Shown piece by piece: positions 13,965-18,840 of a DNA stretch of 18,840 nucleotides. Positions within the stretch are counted from its first letter, which is position 1. Every line of letters begins with the position of its first letter. Made by a program: the position numbers and the translations under genes. Under the pieces are notes generated by a model that was not told the origin of the DNA, did no database searches, and saw only the letters and a list, made by a program, of their open reading frames with translations. This DNA is from DASTPP01 sp035762175 (GTDB lineage: Bacteria > Myxococcota_A > Polyangia > Polyangiales > Polyangiaceae). The stretch spans positions 1-18,840 of the forward strand of contig DASTPP010000230.1 in assembly GCA_035762175.1 (NCBI GenBank), read 5' to 3'.

Positions 13965-14915
13965 GCCGGGCGGCGCGGCCGGGCGCGGGTCTTTGCAGCA
14001 GCGCACCCCCGTCGAGTAGTCGAAGTAGCGCGGCGGGTGGTTCGACACGCTCGCCTGGCAGCCGTTCTTCGTACTTCGAGAGAAAAAGCCCCCGACGAAG
14101 CGCCCGTGGGGGTCGTCGACCCACTCGTCGAGGTTGCCGTTCATGTCGAAGAGCGCGGCGTCGCCCCAGCGGCTCTGGCACTCGGGCGTCGCGCCCGTGC
14201 GTCGCAGGAGCGGCCCGCCGTCCGCCTCGGTCACCAGGTTCAGCCTCGGGTCCAGGTGCCCGACCGAGGCGTTGTTGTGCAAGAGGGCCGCCGGGTGCGA
14301 CTCGCGGTGCACGTTGCACGCGCCCGGCCGGTACTCGTTGCCATACGGGAAGGGCCGGTTCGCCTCGCCCCGGCAGGCCGCGAGCCACTCGTCGTGGCGG
14401 CAGAGCCGCTTGCCCGCGTTCGCGCACGCCCGCGCCGCCGTGACGCCCGAGACGTAGCCGTTCGGCACCACGCCCGGCCGGCTGACGGCCAGCGGCTCGA
14501 CCTCGCGCTCGCGGCGCCACGCGGGCAGGGGCGGCAGCGGCATCTGCCGCGCCCGCGCGCCGCCGGTGCGCAGCCGCTCGCGCTGCCAGACCTCTTCGAC
14601 GAAGGTGGCGACGCCGCGCGAGGGCGGGTAGTAGGGCGAGAGCTCGAGCCCGCTGTCCTTGTCGACGAGCGAGGCCTCCCAGCGGTCGACGCACACCTCG
14701 CCGCGAACCAGCGCCATCTCGGGCGGGCAGGGCTCGGGCTGCCAGGGCGGCCCCTCGAAGGCCGGCGCCCCGCCGGCCCCGCCTTCGCCCGCGCCCGCGC
14801 CCGCGCCAGCAAAGCCCCCGGTGCCCGCCTCGCCGCTCGTCTCGCGCTCGCCCCCCGCCCCCCCGCAGCCGGCGAGCGCCGCGAGCACGACGAGCCCGAA
14901 GGCGCCCCGCCGCAC
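13926..14915 (-). CDS. Formylglycine-generating-enzyme-like (SUMF1/FGE-sulfatase domain) lipoprotein
   Basis: The 329-residue protein starts at GTG 14913-14915 with a lipobox signal (LAALAGCGG, Cys17), then a Gly/Ala/Glu linker (18-55) and a SUMF1-type domain (about 60-310). Visible family blocks are MALVRGEVCVDRWEAS (67-82), GKRLCRHDEWLAACRG (168-183), the equivalent of the family RLPTEAEWEYAAR motif, FPYGNEY (189-195), ALFDMNGNLDEWVDD (254-268) and STGVRCCKD (301-309). True FGE activates sulfatases by oxidising a Cys; many bacterial relatives only share the C-type-lectin-like fold, and a membrane-anchored one is more likely structural or binding. It is rich in cysteine (Cys63, 75, 164, 172, 181, 200, 246, 286, 306, 307). 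It lies downstream of the next lipoprotein gene. Confidence 0.85.
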   Translation of the reverse strand: MRRGAFGLVVLAALAGCGGAGGERETSGEAGTGGFAGAGAGAGEGGAGGAPAFEGPPWQPEPCPPEMALVRGEVCVDRWEASLVDKDSGLELSPYYPPSRGVATFVEEVWQRERLRTGGARARQMPLPPLPAWRREREVEPLAVSRPGVVPNGYVSGVTAARACANAGKRLCRHDEWLAACRGEANRPFPYGNEYRPGACNVHRESHPAALLHNNASVGHLDPRLNLVTEADGGPLLRRTGATPECQSRWGDAALFDMNGNLDEWVDDPHGRFVGGFFSRSTKNGCQASVSNHPPRYFDYSTGVRCCKDPRPAAPPGLGPRARGRPRRG

Positions 14916-14919
14916 GCGC

Positions 14920-15919
14920 CTAACTTCTTCTTCTTCGGGCCCTTCTTGTCGCCCGGGGGCGCCTCGGGCAGCGGCGGCGCCTCGGGCTCTTTCGGGCGGA
15001 GCACCGACGAGACGTTGGGGTCGAGCTTCTCGTCGCCCGCGTTCGCCCGCGCGCGCCGCAGCTGGCCGAGCGAGCCGACGGTCGACTTCTCTTCGCGCAC
15101 CACCATGAGCGTGCCGGCGCGGTCCCAGACGCGCATGTGCGTCACGTCGTCCTGCCAGTCGTTCATGACGAAGTAGCGGCCCTTGTCGGGGTCGGCCGGC
15201 GTCGTGCGCGGCAGCGTGCCGCCGACCGAGTCGACCAGCTTGAGCGCCGCGTCTTCGAGGCTCTTGCCGTAGAGCCCGCCCTCGACGAGCGTGACCTCTT
15301 CGAGGGTCTTCCAGAGCCGGCCGTTGATGAAGAAGAACCAGATGCGCACGCCGGGCCCGCGCACGTGCGACATCAGGGCCTCGTTGTTGCCCTTGCTGTA
15401 CTCGTCGGCGATGGGCGAAGAGTCGAGGCCGAGCGGGCCGGGCGTCAGCTCGATGTAGCTGCGCCGGAAGGCCGCCTTCTGCCCCGCCACGCGCGCCTCG
15501 AGGTCGCGCATCGCGGGCCCGGGCGACACCCGCTTGAACGCCTCACGCGCGTCCTCGTCGATGAAGCGGTCGACCATCGCTTCGATGTCGGCGCGGCGCA
15601 TGCCCCATTTCATGCCCTCGGGCACGAGCTGGATGACGCCCTGGGTCTTCGGCGCCTCCTTCGCCTTGCCGGCCTTGCCCGGCTTGGCGTCGCCGCCCTT
15701 CGCGGGCGAGGCGGCGAGCGAGCGGCCGCCCCCCGAGCCCGCGCTCGCCCCGCCCCCGGTCTTCCAGGGGTCGTCGCGGTCGGCCGGGGCGGTGCCGAGC
15801 GGGGTGTCTGGCTGGCCGGCCGGCTCGGCCGGAGGCGATTCGGGCTGGGGCGTGCCGTAGCCGCAGGCGACGAGGGCCAGCGCCAGCGCGATCGATCGGG
15901 GTGCGACGCGAAACGTCAT
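14920..15919 (-). CDS. Lipoprotein of unknown function; reading frame lacks its stop at the 3' end (probable frameshift)
   Basis: The product starts MTFRVAPRSIALALALVACGYG, a signal peptide with a lipobox ending LVAC (Cys19). A Pro/Gly/Lys linker (20-92) is followed by a compact domain (95-280) with GVIQLVPEGMKWGMRRADIEAMVDRFIDEDARE, VRIWFFFINGRLWKTLEEV and GRYFVMNDWQDDVTHMRVWD; I do not recognise the family. It ends in acidic/Pro-rich then Lys-rich sequence (GDKKGPKKKK to residue 332). Here the open frame continues 227 more codons to 14240, in an Arg/Ser-rich shadow phase of the FGE-like gene, which is not credible. A TAG at 14920-14922 is one base out of phase right after the repeated AAG codons, so a one-base error or mutation in that run is likely. 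A promoter-like pair lies at 15933-15962. Coordinates run to that TAG, so the length is not a multiple of three. Confidence 0.7.
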
Positions 15920-15932
15920 GGTGGCGCCCGCT

Positions 15933-15962
15933 AGTGTACGGGGCGCCGCTAGAACCCGTCAA
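15933..15962 (-). promoter_or_regulatory. Sigma70-type promoter of the lipoprotein-FGE gene pair
   Basis: On the minus strand TTGACG (15957-15962) and TACACT (15933-15938) are 18 nt apart. The -10 ends only 13 nt before the ATG at 15917-15919, so the transcript would have a leader of about 5-8 nt, that is nearly leaderless. Confidence 0.55.
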
Positions 15963-16133
15963 ACTCGCACCGCGCCGGCGCCCCGCCGCGCGGGGCCGGG
16001 CCGCCGAGGCCCCGGCCCCCCCCGGCCCCGCCCCGCGGGCCTCGGCCCCCCGGGCGCCCGCCGCCTTCGGCCCTCGCCCCCCGGTTCCGCTTGAAGCGCC
16101 TACGCCCCCTTTGCTACGCCCCAAGCTGCGCCG

Positions 16134-16709
16134 ATGCCAGCCGCCCCCCCCCCTCATGCCCTCCTCCTCGGGGCCCTGCTCGCGGCCGGCGCGCTCGCGC
16201 CCGGCTGCGCGAAGTCCTCGCGCCCCTCCACCGTCCCGCTCGCCGCCATGCGCCCCTACGAGGGGCCCGACCGGCAGAATTTCGACGACAGCATCGACCC
16301 GGCCGTGCTCGGGCTCACCTTCTACCCCTCCGACTACCGGCGCGACCAGCGCTTCTTCGCCCGGGCCCAGACCGCCCACGGCGTCGCCCGCATGCGCATC
16401 GTGACCATCAGCGTCGACAGCTCGCGCGAGGGCTCGCCCTACCGGCTGCAACTGCGCCGCGTCGGCGAGCCGCTCAAGCACTACGACGAGGCCGAGGCGG
16501 TCGAGGTCGAAGTCCGGCCCGGCAGCCCTTCGTACTCGCTTTGTCGCCAGTACGAGGCCAAACTCTCGAACCGCACCGGCCTCGCCATGTGGAAGCGCTT
16601 CCGCCAGCACGACGAGCCCTCGACCCACTTCTACCTCGCCCCCGACAACGACGAGGCCGTCGCCGCCGCCCGCGAGGCCCTCGCCCTGCAAGAGGTCTCC
16701 GGCCAATGA
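16134..16709 (+). CDS. Small predicted lipoprotein, unknown family
   Basis: The 191-residue product has an N-terminal signal MPAAPPPHALLLGALLAAGALAPGC, with lipobox Cys25. The mature part begins AKSSRPSTVPLAAMRPYEGPDRQNFDDSIDPAVLGLTFYPSDYRRD (26-71), then a mixed alpha/beta region with RIVTISVDSS and EAVEVEVRPGSPSYSLCRQYEAKL. I do not recognise a family. Its TGA overlaps the map start as ATGA, so the two are probably cotranslated. The ATG at 16134 is chosen because the signal peptide follows directly; a weak promoter TTGAAG-N18-TACGCC lies about 20 nt upstream. Leader and signal point to periplasmic or outer-membrane location, unlike the cytosolic Map. Confidence 0.75.
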   Translation: MPAAPPPHALLLGALLAAGALAPGCAKSSRPSTVPLAAMRPYEGPDRQNFDDSIDPAVLGLTFYPSDYRRDQRFFARAQTAHGVARMRIVTISVDSSREGSPYRLQLRRVGEPLKHYDEAEAVEVEVRPGSPSYSLCRQYEAKLSNRTGLAMWKRFRQHDEPSTHFYLAPDNDEAVAAAREALALQEVSGQ

Positions 16710-17830
16710 GCATCGACATCAAATCGCCCCGCGAGATCGACGCCATGCGCGTCGTCGGCCAGATGGCCGCCGAGACGCTCGTGCTCGTCGGCAAGCACCT
16801 GCGCGCCGGCATGACGACCGACGAGATCAACGCGCTCGTGCACGAAGACACGGTGCGCCGCGACGCCTACCCCGCCCCGCTCGGCTACCGGGGCTTCCCG
16901 AAGAGCGTGTGCACCAGCATCAACCACGTCGTCTGCCACGGCATCCCCGGGGCCGAGGTCCTGAAAGACGGCGACATCATCAACGTCGACGTGACCACCC
17001 GCTACAACGGCTTCCACGGCGACACCTCGGCCACCTTCTACGTCGGCACGCCCTCGGCCGACGCCAAGCACGTCGTCGAGGTCTCGCGCAAGTCGCTCGC
17101 GCTCGGCATCGCCCAGGTGCGCGAGGGCGCGCGCCTCGGCGACATCGGCGCGGCCATCCAAGAGTTCGCCGAGGGCCAGGGCTGCAGCGTCGTGCGCTCG
17201 TTCATCGGCCACGGCATCGGCCGCCGCTTCCACGAGCCGCCCGACGTGTTCCACTTCGGCAAGCGCGGCACCGGCACCAAGCTCAAGGCCGGCATGTGCT
17301 TCACCATCGAGCCCATGATCAACCTCGGCGACTACCTCGTCGAGGTGCTCGACGACAACTGGACGGCCGTCACCGTCGACGGCTCGCTCTCGGCCCAATT
17401 CGAGCACACCGTCGTCGTCACCAAGACCGGCTGCGAGGTGCTCACCCGGCGGCCCGAAGTCCTGCAGAATAGCGAAATCTTCCCCGACCCCTTCCCCGAC
17501 ACCCCCCTCATCTTCGCCGCCCCCTTACCCCGCGCGCCGCCCCCCCTACGAGCCGCCGCCCCGCCCCTCGCGTCGTCGACCCGCCCCGCACGTTACCCGC
17601 ACCGGCACGCCGCCGACCCGCGCGTTGCCCGCACCGGCACGCCGCCCCGCCCCGCGCGTTGCCCGCCCAGCACGCCGCCGACCCGCGCGTCGCGCGTACC
17701 GGCACGCCGCACCAGCACGCCGGCGCGTTGCCCGTACCGGCACGTCGGCGCCACCCGCCTCCTTCGTCGCCACGAAGGTTGGGCCCTCTCCTGGGGTCGC
17801 CCGGCCCCTGGGGCTTCTGCCCCCCGGTGA
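16706..17830 (+). CDS. map: Type I methionine aminopeptidase with anomalous C-terminal extension
   Basis: Map removes the N-terminal methionine from new proteins. The first 250 of 374 residues form a complete type I domain: the dinuclear metal ligands Asp95 (INVDVT), Asp106 (HGDTSATF), His169 (FIGHGIGRRFHEPP), Glu202 (FTIEPMIN) and Glu233 (QFEHTVVV) are present, with His79 (VCHGIP) as the usual active-site residue. E. coli Map has 264 residues. After VLTRRPEVLQNSEIF the frame continues through Pro/Arg/Ala-rich sequence encoded by 32-nt imperfect repeats and two hairpins to a TGA at 17828-17830. Because 32 and 33 nt units are not in phase with codons, this tail is unlikely to be a conserved domain; the normal stop is probably lost. 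The ATG at 16706 overlaps the upstream lipoprotein stop. Confidence 0.93.
   Translation: MSIDIKSPREIDAMRVVGQMAAETLVLVGKHLRAGMTTDEINALVHEDTVRRDAYPAPLGYRGFPKSVCTSINHVVCHGIPGAEVLKDGDIINVDVTTRYNGFHGDTSATFYVGTPSADAKHVVEVSRKSLALGIAQVREGARLGDIGAAIQEFAEGQGCSVVRSFIGHGIGRRFHEPPDVFHFGKRGTGTKLKAGMCFTIEPMINLGDYLVEVLDDNWTAVTVDGSLSAQFEHTVVVTKTGCEVLTRRPEVLQNSEIFPDPFPDTPLIFAAPLPRAPPPLRAAAPPLASSTRPARYPHRHAADPRVARTGTPPRPARCPPSTPPTRASRVPARRTSTPARCPYRHVGATRLLRRHEGWALSWGRPAPGASAPR
17581..17744. repeat. Imperfect tandem repeat, 32-nt consensus, about five units
   Basis: Units end in (C)CGGCACG or CAGCACG: 17581-17609 (29 nt), 17610-17641 (32), 17642-17674 (33), 17675-17706 (32), 17707-17719 (13), 17720-17744 (25). 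The unit core is GCGTTGCCCGCACCGGCACG or close. The array lies inside the C-terminal tail of map. Confidence 0.85.
17761..17778. terminator. Hairpin with six-bp perfect stem after the repeat array
   Basis: CCTTCG (17761-17766) and CGAAGG (17773-17778) pair around a 6-nt loop. A second hairpin GGGGC-TTCT-GCCCC lies at 17810-17823. Both fall within the extended map frame; they could mark the original transcript end of map, as weak terminators without T tracts. Confidence 0.35.
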
Positions 17831-17857
17831 GCCGTTAGGGCGAGTGATCATAAAACG

Positions 17858-17923
17858 GAGGGCCCACCCGCACCCCTCGGGGCAGACGACAGAGGGCCCG
17901 CCAGTGTCCCCTCGGGGCAGACG
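17858..17923. repeat. Two direct repeats of about 32 nt
   Basis: Both units begin GAGGGCCC and end with the identical 16-mer CCCCTCGGGGCAGACG (17873-17888 and 17908-17923), 35 nt apart. Confidence 0.8.
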
Positions 17924-18272
17924 CTAGCGCTCCGAAAAAAACGTCCGTCGGGCGAGAAAAATGCGCCCCCCCTCCGGAACCACCCGGCCCTCACCCACGG
18001 TACCCCACCTGCCAGCTCCGAAGCCCATACCGCTGCGGTCAGTGGCACGTGAGCACCGCCCCATGGTTCGAGACCTGAACGTCGGCCCAGCCTCTTGGCT
18101 CGCCAATCACACAATTCAGGCCTTCAAAACCAACAAAGGGCTCTGTGCTGAGACGTTTGCCGAGGGTTGGCCTCTATCCCTCATGGCGCAGGCGTCTCGA
18201 CCGGGGGCGAAGTCCAATCGGGTGACTTCTTCCGGGCTCAAGCAGAGCCACCCCCTGATCTTGGTGCCTTGC

Positions 18273-18326
18273 TGGCCGGCTCAGCATGACTCGAATGTCA
18301 TACCCAGCCCTAAAGTGGCCGGCTCA
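18273..18326. repeat. Pair of direct 11-mers with 43-nt period
   Basis: TGGCCGGCTCA occurs at 18273-18283 and 18316-18326. A related GGCTCAAG lies exactly 43 nt earlier at 18235 and another at 18441. Between the pair is an ATGAC/GTCAT inverted repeat (18286-18301). Confidence 0.6.
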
Positions 18327-18476
18327 AGCCCTTCCGGGGGTCAAGTTTTCGAGGCAAAAAACAGGCATTTTGTACGCATCGGTGGACAAAAGGGGGTAGT
18401 TTCAGGAGCCAAGCACGCTCCTTGCTAGGAAACAGCGTAGGGCTCAAGGTGTGACAGACCCTTACCTTTGGCAGAC

Positions 18477-18506
18477 TTGACAAAAGACTAGCCTGTCCAG
18501 TAACGC
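18477..18506 (+). promoter_or_regulatory. Candidate promoter of the 3'-terminal lipoprotein gene
   Basis: A perfect -35 TTGACA (18477-18482) is followed after 18 nt by TAACGC (18501-18506), a weak -10. An alternative -10, TAGAAT (18508-18513), is too far from this -35. The ATG lies 76 nt further on. Confidence 0.45.
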
Positions 18507-18582
18507 ATAGAATCACCCACAGTCTCATAGCCCAGGTCGGGCATTCTTCGACAACCTCCCACTCGTTCGTAAGGTGTGCGCC

Positions 18583-18840
18583 ATGAAGAACCGTTTCTTT
18601 ACTCTTCTCGCCTTGTTCCTCTCGATCGGTATTGCCGCTCCTGCTTGTGGCGGTGACGACGACGACAACCCGGCGGAAGACGACGATGATGATGATGGCA
18701 CCGGCGGCGGCGGCACCGGCGGCGGCGGCACCGGCGGCGGCGCCGCCAACCCCGGGGCGCCGAGGCCCGAGCCCGGGGTCGACCCCAACGAGCCCCAAGC
18801 CGCGCCGGCCTGTACGTCGCTCGATTCGACGAAGCCGCTC
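18583..18840 (+). CDS. Predicted lipoprotein with Asp- and Gly-rich tether (3' end beyond window)
   Basis: The first 86 codons give a signal peptide MKNRFFTLLALFLSIGIAAPAC with lipobox Cys22, followed by GGDDDDNPAEDDDDDDG and a (GTGGG)3-like tether (39-53), then a Pro/Glu/Ala stretch. The frame stays open to the window end, so any functional domain lies beyond it. The early codons are less GC-biased than neighbours. The design (lipobox, four Asp, Gly run) resembles the lipoprotein at 2870-5194. ATG at 18583; no clear Shine-Dalgarno site (AAGGTG lies 7 nt upstream). Confidence 0.8.
   Translation, partial: MKNRFFTLLALFLSIGIAAPACGGDDDDNPAEDDDDDDGTGGGGTGGGGTGGGAANPGAPRPEPGVDPNEPQAAPACTSLDSTKPL
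18697..18741 (+). repeat. 15-nt in-frame tandem repeat, three units
   Basis: GGCACCGGCGGCGGC occurs three times in perfect tandem (18697-18711, 18712-18726, 18727-18741), encoding Gly-Thr-Gly-Gly-Gly units of the lipoprotein tether. In-frame minisatellites of this kind may vary in copy number between strains. Confidence 0.85.

Larger units (their letters stand above)
17831..18582. other. 752-bp gene-free region, lower GC, function unknown
   Basis: No reading frame here looks coding; the longest (17961-18428, plus strand) lacks a signal, domain or GC-rich codon pattern. Counting four 60-nt lines (18061, 18121, 18361, 18481) gives 131 G or C of 240, about 55%, against roughly 75-85% in nearby genes. 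It holds a 16-nt direct repeat (17873-17888, 17908-17923), a 43-nt-spaced repeat of TGGCCGGCTCA, several short hairpins, and the upstream region of the last lipoprotein gene. No tRNA cloverleaf was found. Confidence 0.6.

Noticed and set aside
14240..14919. Genuine long C-terminal extension of the lipoprotein at 15919
   Set aside because: The residues are Arg/Ser/Thr-rich and exactly a shadow phase of the well-supported FGE-like gene.
17581..17744. CRISPR-like array
   Set aside because: Units are contiguous and imperfect with no unique spacers, and no cas gene is present; it is a plain tandem repeat.
18286..18301. Possible tRNA T-arm or anticodon arm (ATGAC-TCGAAT-GTCAT)
   Set aside because: The loop has 6 nt rather than 7, and no acceptor stem or D-arm could be placed around it on either strand.
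17961..18428. 155-codon frame on the plus strand in the low-GC segment
   Set aside because: No signal, no domain, ordinary codon bias absent, and it begins in a Pro-rich stretch; a phrase resembling HDSNV...VAGSSP recalled tRNA-derived frames, but I could not fold a cloverleaf.

Overview
The window is very GC-rich (about three quarters G+C, third codon positions almost all G or C) and rich in lipoproteins with Gly/Ala/Asp-rich tethers, PEGA-like and formylglycine-generating-enzyme-like domains and long low-complexity linkers. With the rpsP-KH-rimM-trmD-RNA methyltransferase operon this suggests a myxobacterium or close relative (Myxococcota/deltaproteobacterial lineage). That assignment is inferred from gene style, not from a marker-gene comparison. 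I found no tRNA, rRNA, CRISPR array, transposase or phage gene.

Layout. 1-799: 3' part of kamD (lysine 5,6-aminomutase alpha). 831-1254: startless remnant of a PEGA-type membrane protein. 1361-2770: MATE-family exporter, facing a large composite lipoprotein (2870-5194, minus) across two strong hairpins. 5195-5580: gene-free, with dyads and a 21-nt tandem repeat. 5581-7853 (minus): queG then an LpxL-like acyltransferase, overlapping by 4 nt. 8005-8742 (plus): TrmN6-like methyltransferase, sharing a CTAG stop with a convergent prolyl-oligopeptidase lipoprotein (8739-10964, minus). 11190-13491 (minus): ribosome/tRNA maturation operon rpsP-khpA-rimM-trmD-RNA methyltransferase, every junction overlapping, behind a clear sigma70-type promoter. 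13644-13964 (plus): NifU-type Fe-S scaffold domain protein. 13926-15919 (minus): two lipoprotein genes, the second with a formylglycine-generating-enzyme fold and the first apparently lacking its stop through a one-base phase problem. 16134-17830 (plus): small lipoprotein overlapping map (methionine aminopeptidase), whose frame runs about 120 codons past the catalytic domain through 32-nt repeats. 17831-18582: gene-free with markedly lower GC. 18583-end: start of another Asp/Gly-tethered lipoprotein.

Functionally most genes are housekeeping: translation and tRNA modification (S16, RimM, TrmD, PF09936 methyltransferase, TrmN6-like, QueG, Map), envelope (acyltransferase, lipoproteins, MATE) and Fe-S scaffold. 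KamD and QueG are both cobalamin-dependent. I see no clear-cut new defence or mobile system. The most unusual items are the composite CxxCH/beta-propeller/cysteine-rich lipoprotein, the disrupted ends of two reading frames (14920 and map), the large nested dyad at 5400-5427, and the low-GC gene-free segment at about 17960-18582.
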